Of a stretch of DNA of 19,004 bases, positions 7,094 to 15,133 are shown one piece after another. The number at the start of each line of letters is the position of its first letter. The first letter of the stretch is position 1. The notes under the pieces were generated by a model, which was not told where the DNA came from, made no database searches, and worked only from the letters and a program-made list of their open reading frames with translations. The stretch is from Bacillota bacterium (lineage in GTDB: Bacteria > Bacillota > Clostridia > Christensenellales > UMGS416), in assembly GCA_023428265.1 (NCBI GenBank), contig JAEYYW010000056.1:1-19004 (forward strand). Direction: 5' to 3'. The position numbers and the translations under genes were made by a program.

Positions 7094-7981
7094 ATGAAAA
7101 AAGCAATGCTATTGTTCAACCCGCTGGCCGGCGCGGTCAAGAAGCAGCGGATCGGTGCGGACGACGCAATCGGCGCGATTCGTGCGGCGGGGTATGAGCC
7201 TGAACTGCTGACAATAGAAAAAAACACTAACGTCAAGGCATCCGTGCAGGCGGCGCTGGGTGCGGGGTGCCGGCTGTTTGTCGCGTGTGGCGGAGACGGC
7301 ACCGTGTCAGCCGTGGCAGCAGCATTGAAAGATTCAGACGGCGTGCTGGCCATCCTGCCGGCGGGCACGCGCAACAATATCGCACGAAGCTGCGGCATAC
7401 CGGAAGAGCTGGAGCAGGCGGCCTCTGTGCTGAATGCCGGCCGGAAAGCGATGATCGATATGGGGATGGTGAAATGCGGCAATCAGGCCGCCGCTCCGTT
7501 TCTGGAGCTGGTGAGCGTGGGCCTGGCCTCCGCGCTCACCCCGCCCGGCGATGCTGCAAGGCACGGAGAGCTGGCGGGCGTGAAGGATTTCCTATATACG
7601 TTGTTTTCCTCAGAACCGGCGGACATCCGCGTGACGATCGACAATGGTGAAACCTTGCGCCACAATGGCTTCGCGGTGGTCGTGACAAACATGCCCTATA
7701 CCGGCCTGAGCTTTCAGATGGGCCCCGCATTTTGCCAGCGGGACGGGCTTTTGAATGTGACACATTTTGCGGATTTGACCAAGCTGGACTTGCTCAAGTA
7801 TATTTCCACAGGGATCCGCCCGGAAAAGCGTGAAGACCCGCGCATCTGCTACCGCCTGGCCGCAACCGTTTCGATCAGTACCGATCCGCCGATGCCGGTG
7901 ATGGCAGACGGCGAGGTGATCGGAAACACACCGATGTTTGCGGAAATCCACCGCAGGGTGCTGGCAATGATCGTGCGTTAA
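7094..7981 (+). CDS. Diacylglycerol/lipid kinase family protein (YegS/DgkB-like)
   Basis: A 295-residue member of the diacylglycerol kinase catalytic-domain family, soluble or membrane-peripheral enzymes that phosphorylate diacylglycerol or related lipids with ATP. The nucleotide-binding signature GGDGT is at residues 66-70 (VACGGDGTVSAVAAAL), preceded by an N-terminal NPLAG and followed by LPAGTRNNIARSCGIP, where other members have GTxND(L/F)A. The C-terminal domain (ILPAG onward, with VVTNMPYTG and MADGEVI) is complete, so the length is normal for the family. The start is ATG with GAGAG six bases upstream. It is the only plus-strand gene in the right-hand part of the window, and it converges with rodA, sharing the four bases TTAA as both stop codons. 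DgkB-like recycling of diacylglycerol fits its position next to envelope genes, but the exact lipid is unknown. Confidence 0.9.
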   Translation: MKKAMLLFNPLAGAVKKQRIGADDAIGAIRAAGYEPELLTIEKNTNVKASVQAALGAGCRLFVACGGDGTVSAVAAALKDSDGVLAILPAGTRNNIARSCGIPEELEQAASVLNAGRKAMIDMGMVKCGNQAAAPFLELVSVGLASALTPPGDAARHGELAGVKDFLYTLFSSEPADIRVTIDNGETLRHNGFAVVVTNMPYTGLSFQMGPAFCQRDGLLNVTHFADLTKLDLLKYISTGIRPEKREDPRICYRLAATVSISTDPPMPVMADGEVIGNTPMFAEIHRRVLAMIVR

Positions 7982-9135
7982 AATGCCTCCCCTTGCCGGA
8001 ACATGCCGTAGCGCCTGCGGATGCACACATTTTCCACCAACCCAATGGCGATCATGTTGGTGAGCATGCTGCTGCCGCCATAACTTAAGAAGGGCAGCGG
8101 GATGCCGGTGCAGGGCATCACGCCCACCGTCATGCCCACGTTTTCAAACACATGGAAGGCAATCATCGCAGCGACGCCGATGATGATGTAGCTGCCAAAT
8201 CGGTCAAACGCCCGGCGGGAGAGGATGATCAGCCGCACCAGAAGCACGGTGTAGAGCAGCAGGATGAAGATGCTGCCCGCAAACCCCCAGGTCTCGCCCA
8301 GGATGGAGAAGATGAAGTCGGTGTGCTTCTCCGGCACATAATCCAGCTGGCAGAAGGAGCCCGGTGCAAAAAAGCCGCGGCCGGTCATCTGCCCGGAGCC
8401 GATGGCCGTGACGGACTGCTTCACGTTGTAAAGCGCGGACGCAGACACACTGGCAGGGTCAAACACGGCAAGGAAGCGCGTTTTTTGCGTGGTCGGCAGC
8501 ACCTCCCAAACGGGGATTGCCACAAGCGCCGCCAGCACGATCAGGCCCACCATCAGCTTCCAGTCGGTGCCGCTCACAAAAAGCAGCACCAGCGTGATGA
8601 ACATATAGACCAGAGACGTGCCAAAATCCGGCTGCAAGAAGATCATCACCAGCGGCACACCCACCATCGCCAGCGTGAACACAAAGTCCTTGATGGTCTT
8701 GATGCCCTCCGGCTTTGTGGAAAGGTGCTTGGCCAGCGTCAGGATCAGTGCGAGCTTTGCCAACTCCGATGGCTGCACGCTGCCGTTTTTGGTGAGCCAG
8801 CCTTTCGTGCCGTTGGAAACGGTGCCGACCACCAGCACGAACCCCAGCATCAGCACCGTGCCCCAATAGATGAGCTTCGCCGCTTCACCATATACATGGT
8901 AATCAAAGAGCATCACGAAGATAGCGGCTGCCAGGCCGATGAAAAACCACATGATGGTCTGCAGCGGGTATTTCAGGCTCATGTTGGCAATGAGGGTGCG
9001 AAGTCCCTCGTCTTTGGAAACATCCGGATTTCCGGTGGCGTTGCCGATCATCAGCACGCTGGTGACCACCAGCGCCAGCACGACGATGACAATCAGAAAA
9101 TCGAAATTCGAAAAGAGCTTTTTCTCCAGTTTCAA
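7978..9135 (-). CDS. rodA: RodA, elongasome peptidoglycan glycosyltransferase (SEDS family)
   Basis: A 385-residue polytopic SEDS protein that polymerises lipid II glycan strands during cell elongation, working with the PBP2 transpeptidase encoded two genes upstream. Family signatures are seen along the protein: GWLTKNGSVQPSELAKL, FLQPDFGTS, LDYVPEKHTDFIFSILGETW and the C-terminal GIPLPFLSYGGSSML. About ten membrane helices are present. RodA is preferred over FtsW or SpoVE because of the operon with mreBCD and PBP2 and because the LPEQHTDFIF-like motif is typical of RodA. The start is TTG at 9135, overlapping the minD stop as TTGA; GGAGG stands seven bases before it, which supports this start over any internal ATG. 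It is the last gene of the operon, and no terminator follows because a convergent gene abuts it. Confidence 0.95.
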   Translation of the reverse strand: MKLEKKLFSNFDFLIVIVVLALVVTSVLMIGNATGNPDVSKDEGLRTLIANMSLKYPLQTIMWFFIGLAAAIFVMLFDYHVYGEAAKLIYWGTVLMLGFVLVVGTVSNGTKGWLTKNGSVQPSELAKLALILTLAKHLSTKPEGIKTIKDFVFTLAMVGVPLVMIFLQPDFGTSLVYMFITLVLLFVSGTDWKLMVGLIVLAALVAIPVWEVLPTTQKTRFLAVFDPASVSASALYNVKQSVTAIGSGQMTGRGFFAPGSFCQLDYVPEKHTDFIFSILGETWGFAGSIFILLLYTVLLVRLIILSRRAFDRFGSYIIIGVAAMIAFHVFENVGMTVGVMPCTGIPLPFLSYGGSSMLTNMIAIGLVENVCIRRRYGMFRQGEAF

Positions 9136-9947
9136 GAAGGAACCTCCGTTTGATTGGCGCTTCCGGAAGCCGCGCCGGGCTTGAATAATGACTTGAGAAA
9201 GCCGCTCAGGCCGCGGCGCTCCGCCGTGTCCGCACCGGAAAGCCTCTTGGCGATCTGGCGGTAGGCCAGCGCTGCCGGGGTTCTCTGGGCAGCCAGCGGC
9301 TCGCCCAGGTTTCCCAGGCGGGCAACCGCTTCATCCTCAGGCACCACGCCGAGCAGATCCATTCCCAGAATGTTCACGGCATCGTCCATATCCATGATGT
9401 CGCCGCGGCGGGCTTGCTTGGGGCGATACCGGTTGAGCACCATGCCGGCCAGGGGCAAATTGCTCTGCTCCAGCAGGTCTTTGACACGGGTGGCATCCCG
9501 CACGGCGGTAACCTCCGGCACGGTGACCAGGATGGCCCTGTCTGCACCGGACACCGCGTTGCGAAACCCCTGCTCAATACCGGCGGGGCAGTCCACCAGC
9601 ACATGGTCAAACTCATCTCTGAGCTTATCCAGCACTTCGGCCATCTGCGCCGGTGTGACCGCCGCCTTGTCGCGGGTCTGCGCCGCAGGCAGCAGCACGA
9701 GGCCCGGCCAGCGCTGGTCACGCACAAGCGCCTGCCTGAGGAAACACGCGCCGGACACCACATCCAGCAGGTCGTAGACAATGCGGCTCTCCAGCCCCAA
9801 TGCCAAGTCCAGGTTGCGAAGACCGATGTCTGCGTCCACCAGGGCCACGCTGCGGCCTTCCATTGCCAGCGCAACCCCGAGGCTTGCCACGGTCGTGGTC
9901 TTGCCCACGCCGCCCTTGCCCGATGTAATGACCAAAACTTCTCCCAT
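9132..9947 (-). CDS. minD: Septum site-determining ATPase MinD
   Basis: A 271-residue ParA/MinD-family ATPase. The deviant Walker A motif SGKGGVGKTT has signature lysine K11 and K16; then comes VALVDADIGLRNLDLALGLE, the MinD-specific switch region, and LVDCPAGIEQGF as Walker B. The C-terminus carries an amphipathic helix (SGFLKSLFK, about 248-256), as expected of the membrane-targeting sequence, followed by an unusual hydrophilic tail of about 15 residues. MinD normally recruits MinC to block FtsZ at the poles. Here the gene lies between PBP2 and rodA with no minC before it and no minE after it. The start is ATG with AGGAGG eight bases upstream. Other ParA-like proteins such as FlhG/YlxH are less likely given the LRNLD/ALGLE motif and the operon. 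Confidence 0.93.
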   Translation of the reverse strand: MGEVLVITSGKGGVGKTTTVASLGVALAMEGRSVALVDADIGLRNLDLALGLESRIVYDLLDVVSGACFLRQALVRDQRWPGLVLLPAAQTRDKAAVTPAQMAEVLDKLRDEFDHVLVDCPAGIEQGFRNAVSGADRAILVTVPEVTAVRDATRVKDLLEQSNLPLAGMVLNRYRPKQARRGDIMDMDDAVNILGMDLLGVVPEDEAVARLGNLGEPLAAQRTPAALAYRQIAKRLSGADTAERRGLSGFLKSLFKPGAASGSANQTEVPS

Positions 9948-10000
9948 GCCCGTTGCCTCCTGCCGAATGATATGGGTTCGACCGGCGCATCAGGCTCCCC

Positions 10001-10018
10001 ATGGGGGCTCTCCCCCAT
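10001..10018 (-). other. Perfect hairpin between PBP2 and minD
   Basis: ATGGGGG and CCCCCAT form a perfect 7-base-pair GC-rich stem with a 4-base loop, inside the 83-base gap between the PBP2 stop and the minD start. No U-run follows in either direction, so it is unlikely to be a strong intrinsic terminator. It could set mRNA processing or stability boundaries within the operon. Confidence 0.5.
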
Positions 10019-10030
10019 CCTGAGCGGAAA

Positions 10031-12532
10031 TCACTTCACCAGCGTGTTGACTTTCGGCAACTCGTCCGGCGTCTCCTTCAAATTCTTCATGTCCAGGTAA
10101 TACTGCACAATCTCCTTGGCCGTATAGCTGGACAGCGCCCCCTGGTAACCGCTTGGGATATAGACCACCACGGCGATCTCCGGCTTTTCTCTGGGCGCGA
10201 ACGCCACAAACCAGGAGTTGTTTTCCAAGTCGATGGTCTGGCTGACCTCCGCCGTGCCGGTCTTGCCGCCGATTTGATCGGTGTATTTGTAGTTGGCAAA
10301 GGCAGCGGCAGCCGTGCCGCCTTCCTCATCGTTCACAACGTTTTCCATGCCCTTGATGATCTTCTTCAAATACTCTTCCGGCACATTCAGGTTGCGGATG
10401 AGCTTGGGCTGGGTGGACCGCACCACGCCTTCCGGCGTGACCACAGATTTCACGAGCCTGGCCTCAAACACATCGCCGCCATTGACCAGCGCCGAAATGT
10501 AGCGAGCCATCGCAATCGGCGTAATCAGCGTGACCGACTGGCCAATGCCTGCCTCAATCGTCATGCTTCTGGTCCACTTGATTTCGTTCAGGCTTGCGTT
10601 GATGCTGTCAGACAACGTCATGCCGTCTGTTGTGAGCTTTGCCAAATCCGCAGCGGACAATTTGAGCTCGTTGCGCAGAATGGCGCGGATGTCCGGACCC
10701 CGCTCAGTAAGCCCGGCATTGACCAGATCCATCAGCATGATGGCGGTCTCCGAATATTTCTCGTCCGAATACGTGAGATCCGCTTTTTCGCAGGTTTCCT
10801 TCATGAGGCTGATGATCTTCTTTTTGACCAGCGCCGCCACGCCACTCATCTGGTCCTTGCTGTAAAGCGCCGCCTGGTTGCCCACCTGGCTGGTAACCTC
10901 GTTGGGCAGCTCAATGTTGGTCTTGGAGGTGAGCCCCAGCAGGTCGGCCCACTTGTTGAGCTTCTCAACACCAAGACGATCGGCCACAGTAAAGAAGAAG
11001 TAGTTGCAGGAGTTTTGGATGGCTTCCACGATGGTCTGGTCTTTATGCTTGTAATACCTTGGTTTCACCCAGCAGGACGGGCCCTCGTCTTCGTGTCCGG
11101 CCTTCAGGTGCTTGATATAGGGCCCTTCGTCATCGATTTTCTCATCAACCGTAATCGCCTTCTCCATCAGACCTGCCAGGCCTGTGGCCATCTTAAAGAC
11201 TGACCCCGGTGTGCCGCGGGAGGAGATGGCATTGTTGAACAAGGGGTTGCTGGTGTCCTCGGTGAGCCGCTTGAAATCTTCTGAGGAGATGCCCAGCCCG
11301 CCATTGAACAAATTGAGGTCGAAGGTGGGATAGGATGCCATCGCCAGCACTTCGCCGTTTTCCACATCCATCACCACGGCTGCGCCCACCTCGGCGTAAT
11401 GGATTTTTTGGTCGACACGCCCTGCCAGGAGCTCGTAATATTTTTCCTGGTCATCGCGGTATTTTGTTTCCTGCGCCGCGCGAATCTGGGCAACGTTCTC
11501 TGCCAGGGCTTCCTCCAGGCGCTTCTGGAGCTTTGAGTCGATCGTGAGGATCACGTTGTCGCCGTTTTTGGGGCTTTTGTTGTCCGAATCGATCACACGG
11601 GCGACCTTGCCCAGGTTGTTCACTTCCACCACCTGCTGGCCGGTGCGCTCGCTGGTGTTGCCGGAAAGGTCCGACTCCATATAGGCCTCGATGCCGGATA
11701 CGCCGATCAGGTCGTCGCGTTTGTAGCCCTTCGCACTGTATTCCACAATTGTGGGCTCGTCGGTCATGCGGCCCATATAGCCGATGATATGGGAGGCCAT
11801 TGCTTTATTGGGATAAACCCTTGAGCTGCTCTGGCTGATCTGCAGCCCCGGCATGTCAATGGCGTCGCGCTCAATCATTGCCACGGTTTTCATGCTGATG
11901 TTTTTGGCCAGCGTAATGGGCACATAGCTGCTGTAGAAGGAGGTACGGATCTCCTGCCACACCGACATCACCTTGAAGGCCTCGTCATAGCTGGCCTCTT
12001 CCGGCACATGATGGTAGACCCTGAACTCATTGAAAATCTGCTCCGGCGTATGGCTGGCGATAATCCCCTTGGAGTTGCTGCAATGCAGATTCTTCCAGTC
12101 CTTCACGCGGGCTTCATAGGTCTTGGGGTTCTCCGCCTTGTCGATGCCGGGCCAGTAGAAATCATAGGTGCCGTCATCCATTTTCCGGATGGCAAATGTG
12201 GAAAGGAAGCTGCCGCCGTTTTGCTCCACAATCTGCACGGCCTTCAACAGGCTCTTGGAATAGGCAGCCCGGGAGTCCTTGCCGGTTTTGTCCGGGTCGC
12301 GCACAAACTCCAGCGTGTAGCTTGTCTTGTTATATGCCAGGGGCAAGCCGTTGCGGTCCAGAATTTTTCCGCGCTCGCCGGTGAGGCGAAGCTCCTTGCG
12401 GGAAAAGTTCTGGGCTTTGTCCAAATAAGTATCCCCTTTCACAACTTGCAAGTTGAACAATTGCGCAGACAGCAGCACGATGATGACCACAAAGATCACG
12501 CCTGTTGCCATGTAGCGCCCTTGATTTTTCAT
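10031..12532 (-). CDS. mrdA: Penicillin-binding protein 2, elongasome transpeptidase
   Basis: An 833-residue class B penicillin-binding protein, which cross-links peptidoglycan outside the membrane. It has one N-terminal membrane anchor (about residues 9-29), a dimerisation domain starting with RGKILDRNG, and a transpeptidase domain with all three active-site motifs: S444-x-x-K447 (TPGSVFK), S508-C-N510 (QNSCNYFF) and K757-T-G759 (GGKTGTAEV). At 833 residues it is much longer than the 600-700 usual for PBP2; much of the excess is a helical, charged insertion at about 557-652 between the second and third motifs. I chose ATG 12532 (MKNQGRY) over the TTG at 12562 because GGAGG lies directly before it and the extra ten residues look non-coding. 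It follows mreD closely, as in other mre operons. Confidence 0.94.
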   Translation of the reverse strand: MKNQGRYMATGVIFVVIIVLLSAQLFNLQVVKGDTYLDKAQNFSRKELRLTGERGKILDRNGLPLAYNKTSYTLEFVRDPDKTGKDSRAAYSKSLLKAVQIVEQNGGSFLSTFAIRKMDDGTYDFYWPGIDKAENPKTYEARVKDWKNLHCSNSKGIIASHTPEQIFNEFRVYHHVPEEASYDEAFKVMSVWQEIRTSFYSSYVPITLAKNISMKTVAMIERDAIDMPGLQISQSSSRVYPNKAMASHIIGYMGRMTDEPTIVEYSAKGYKRDDLIGVSGIEAYMESDLSGNTSERTGQQVVEVNNLGKVARVIDSDNKSPKNGDNVILTIDSKLQKRLEEALAENVAQIRAAQETKYRDDQEKYYELLAGRVDQKIHYAEVGAAVVMDVENGEVLAMASYPTFDLNLFNGGLGISSEDFKRLTEDTSNPLFNNAISSRGTPGSVFKMATGLAGLMEKAITVDEKIDDEGPYIKHLKAGHEDEGPSCWVKPRYYKHKDQTIVEAIQNSCNYFFFTVADRLGVEKLNKWADLLGLTSKTNIELPNEVTSQVGNQAALYSKDQMSGVAALVKKKIISLMKETCEKADLTYSDEKYSETAIMLMDLVNAGLTERGPDIRAILRNELKLSAADLAKLTTDGMTLSDSINASLNEIKWTRSMTIEAGIGQSVTLITPIAMARYISALVNGGDVFEARLVKSVVTPEGVVRSTQPKLIRNLNVPEEYLKKIIKGMENVVNDEEGGTAAAAFANYKYTDQIGGKTGTAEVSQTIDLENNSWFVAFAPREKPEIAVVVYIPSGYQGALSSYTAKEIVQYYLDMKNLKETPDELPKVNTLVK

Positions 12533-12563
12533 GAAACCTCCGCGGGGCGGGACAACCCCCAAA

Positions 12564-13082
12564 TTATCGTCCGAAGTAAATCAGGCCCGGCCGCTTGCGC
12601 TCATGCTTGAGCATGGAGCCGTAAAACAGCAGGTGATAAGGGATGGCAACCCCCATTGTGAGGGCCGCCGAGCCAAGGAGCCTGAGCACAACGCCGCCGG
12701 AAATGGCGATCGGCATGCGGCCCAGGTAAATCATCAGCGCCAGCAGCAGCTGCCTGGCCAGAAAAGCACCGGCGGCAATGCCAGCCGGCAGAAATGCGTT
12801 TTCCCGAAAAAATCTGCCGCCATACACACCGGCCAACCAGGGTGCCACCAGGTAGGGAATGGCGTAGGGACCGATGCCCTGACCAAATAAAATATCCACC
12901 ATGAGCCCGGCAGCCGCGCCCATGAACGCCACGGGGATGGGCTTCCAGAGCATCGCAGCGGGTATGAGCACGGCAAAAATGAGGTCCGGCGAAACAGAGG
13001 TGAGCCCAAACACCGGCAGCACGGCGGTTTGCAGCAGAAACGCCGCGATCAGGGAAACCGCAGTGACAATGGCCTGCCTCAA
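12564..13082 (-). CDS. mreD: Rod shape-determining membrane protein MreD
   Basis: A 172-residue protein with about five membrane helices (FLLQTAVLPVFG near the start; FMGAAAGLMVDILFGQGIGPYA in the middle). MreD is poorly conserved; the identification rests on the MreD-like middle motif G-x-x-x-D-x-x-x-G-x-x-G and the position between mreC and PBP2. It works with MreB and MreC in the cell-elongation complex. The start is TTG at 13082, overlapping the mreC stop as TTGA, with GGGAGG about nine bases upstream. The stop is 31 bases before the PBP2 ATG. Confidence 0.9.
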   Translation of the reverse strand: MRQAIVTAVSLIAAFLLQTAVLPVFGLTSVSPDLIFAVLIPAAMLWKPIPVAFMGAAAGLMVDILFGQGIGPYAIPYLVAPWLAGVYGGRFFRENAFLPAGIAAGAFLARQLLLALMIYLGRMPIAISGGVVLRLLGSAALTMGVAIPYHLLFYGSMLKHERKRPGLIYFGR

Positions 13083-14095
13083 TTCCCCTCGCCTCCCTTA
13101 TTGCCCGGTTCACCCTGCTGGGTGCCGGCGCTGGACGCGGGGGCAGTGCTCTGCGCACCACCAGACGGGTCTTCGGGCTCGCCGCCGGAAGGCGTCGCAG
13201 TGCCGTTGGGCTCGGCTGTGGCCTCGCCGTTGGGGCTGGCCGTCGCTTCGGCTTCCTTTGCCCGGGCAATGATCAGCACATAATCCAGATGGGCGAAATC
13301 CACATAGGGGATCACCGTCGCGGTGGTGTCGCCGCCGCGGCCCACCTCGCCGATCGTGCCCACGGCAATGCCTTTCAGGGAGATGTTGTCAAAGTCTGAG
13401 GTAACCACCTTGCTGCCGGGCACAACCTCCGACTCCTTCGGCAGGTAATAAAGCTCGCACAAGGCGGCATTGGATTCAGGATCGCTGGCGCCATGCAGCA
13501 TGGCCTGATCCCGTGTGTTTTCAATGACCACGCTGATGGCGCTGGTGCGGTCGATGATCGCCATGACTTTGCACGTGCCGGGCGTCACCTCTATGACGGT
13601 GCCCACCAGGCCTTTGTCATTCACCACGGTCATGTTCTTTTCCACGCCGTCGTTGCTGCCCCGGTTCAGGCTGAAGTAGAAAAACCAGCTGCCTTTCTCT
13701 CTGCCGATCACGCGGGCGGGGATGTAATCATAATCCGGGAATGCTACCTCATATTCAAGCAGCTCCCTGAGACGCGTGTTCTCCCACTGGATGTCCTGCA
13801 ATATCTCGTTGGCCGTTTCCAGCTGCATCACGCGAAGCTTGAGTTGTTCATACTCTTTATCCACATCTCTGGCACCAAACAGCCGGAGCACAAACTCCTT
13901 GACCGAAGAAGCAAAGCTGTTGGCGCCCTTCACCGCCGGCGCGGCCACTGAGCCCACGGCGCCTTTCACCGCACCGTTGCCGGCGGCAGCGCGCTCCTCC
14001 TGATCGGCAATGAAAAATGTGGTGGCAAAGAATATTACCAGCAGGGCCAGCAGGCCCGCCAGAGCCATCCATGGTTTGAATCGGAATCGAGGCAT
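13079..14095 (-). CDS. mreC: Rod shape-determining protein MreC
   Basis: A 338-residue bitopic protein: short cytoplasmic N-terminus, one membrane helix (about 10-30), a coiled-coil (about 70-110, EYEQLKLRVMQLETANEIL), then the extracytoplasmic beta-barrel domains (ARVIGREKGSWFFYFSLNRG, VNDKGLVGTVIEV, VVTSDFDNISLKGIAVGTI). MreC links the cytoplasmic MreB filament to the periplasmic or cell-wall PBP2. The last 61 residues (from about 278) form a low-complexity Gly/Ser/Ala/Pro/Glu/Thr tail not found in typical MreC. The start is ATG 14095 with GGAG eleven bases upstream, 22 bases after the mreB stop. Confidence 0.95.
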   Translation of the reverse strand: MPRFRFKPWMALAGLLALLVIFFATTFFIADQEERAAAGNGAVKGAVGSVAAPAVKGANSFASSVKEFVLRLFGARDVDKEYEQLKLRVMQLETANEILQDIQWENTRLRELLEYEVAFPDYDYIPARVIGREKGSWFFYFSLNRGSNDGVEKNMTVVNDKGLVGTVIEVTPGTCKVMAIIDRTSAISVVIENTRDQAMLHGASDPESNAALCELYYLPKESEVVPGSKVVTSDFDNISLKGIAVGTIGEVGRGGDTTATVIPYVDFAHLDYVLIIARAKEAEATASPNGEATAEPNGTATPSGGEPEDPSGGAQSTAPASSAGTQQGEPGNKGGEGN

Positions 14096-14117
14096 CAGGG
14101 TTTTATCTCCAATACAG

Positions 14118-15128
14118 TTATCTACGGTGTTTCAACAGCTCATCCAGATGGTCGAGCATCTTGCCGGCACCCAGCGCCACGCAGTCCATCGGGCTTTCGG
14201 CCACCAGCGTGGGGATGCCGGTCTCCCGGTAGATCAACGCGTCCAGCCCTTGTAGCAGCGCCCCGCCGCCGGTCAAGACAATGCCGCGCTCCATAATGTC
14301 GCTGGCAAGCTCCGGCGGCGTGACCTCCAGCGTGGAGCGCAACATCTCGATGATGCTTGCCACGCTGTCGCGCAGCGCCTCGCGCACGTCGCTGGCATAC
14401 ACATCCAGTGTGACTGGCAGGCCGTTTGTGAGGTTGCGGCCCTTCACCGTCATGAAGTTGTTGATTTTTGGGTCAATGGCAGACCCCAGGTTGATTTTCA
14501 ACTCCTCCGCGGTGCGGTCACCGATCAGCACGTTGTATTCGCGCTTGAGATAGGCCGCAACCGATTCATCCATGCGGATGCCGCCAATGCGGATGGAGCG
14601 GTATACCACAATGCCGCCAAAGGAAATCACCGCCGCCTCGCTGGTGCCGCCGCCCAGATCCACCACCATGCTGCCGACCGGCTCGCCCACCGGCAAGCCC
14701 GCCCCGATGGCTGCTGCCATCAACTCCTCGGCGATGAATGTTTCGCGGACGCCGGCCTTGTGGGTGGCTTCCTCCACGGCGCGCTTCTCCACGTCGGTGA
14801 TCTCGCAGGGCACGCACACAATGGCCCTGGGCGCAAAGCCGATCACACTGCGGCGCTGCAGCGCCCGGCGGATAAAATAAGCCAGCATGGACTGCGTCAT
14901 CTCAAAGTTGGCAATCACACCATCGCGCAGCGGCTGCACTGCCAGAATTTCACCGGGTGTGCGGCCCACCATCTCGCGGGCTTCCTCACCCACGGCCAAA
15001 ATGTTGCCGCCCCGGGAGGCCACCGCCACCACGGACGGCTCCCGCACCACGATTCCCCGGCCTTGTACATAAACGAGCACGCTGTTGGTGCCCAAGTCAA
15101 CGGCAACATCCCTGCTCCACAGCGACAT
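14118..15128 (-). CDS. mreB: Actin-like rod shape-determining protein MreB
   Basis: A 336-residue bacterial actin homologue that forms membrane-bound filaments directing lateral wall synthesis. The ATPase motifs of the actin/Hsp70 fold are intact: phosphate-1 DLGTNS (11-16), phosphate-2 DLGGGTSE (157-164) and the adenosine motif LTGGGALL (T286, G287-289). The LWSRDVAVDLGTNSVLVYV start matches MreB/Mbl; Mbl-type paralogues cannot be excluded, but the mreCD context favours MreB. A GTG at 15137 overlaps the maf stop as GTGA, but AAGGGG sits about ten bases before ATG 15128 and directly abuts the GTG, so ATG is preferred. Confidence 0.96.
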   Translation of the reverse strand: MSLWSRDVAVDLGTNSVLVYVQGRGIVVREPSVVAVASRGGNILAVGEEAREMVGRTPGEILAVQPLRDGVIANFEMTQSMLAYFIRRALQRRSVIGFAPRAIVCVPCEITDVEKRAVEEATHKAGVRETFIAEELMAAAIGAGLPVGEPVGSMVVDLGGGTSEAAVISFGGIVVYRSIRIGGIRMDESVAAYLKREYNVLIGDRTAEELKINLGSAIDPKINNFMTVKGRNLTNGLPVTLDVYASDVREALRDSVASIIEMLRSTLEVTPPELASDIMERGIVLTGGGALLQGLDALIYRETGIPTLVAESPMDCVALGAGKMLDHLDELLKHRR

Positions 15129-15133
15129 AGCTG

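Noticed and set aside
6898..7482. N-terminal extension of the DUF5685 frame (195 codons)
   Set aside because: It runs through the promoter region and the opposite strand of the lipid kinase gene; the family begins at MFGYLLP and the extension looks like low-quality, Ser/Ala/Pro-rich shadow sequence.
10001..10018. Intrinsic terminator after PBP2
   Set aside because: The stem is strong but no T-run follows on either strand, and minD and rodA need read-through from the upstream promoter.
8152..11203. Long plus-strand frames (333, 228 and 400 residues) opposite rodA, minD and PBP2
   Set aside because: Their His/Gln/Arg-rich composition is typical of antisense shadows of GC-rich genes; the minus-strand proteins carry clear family motifs.
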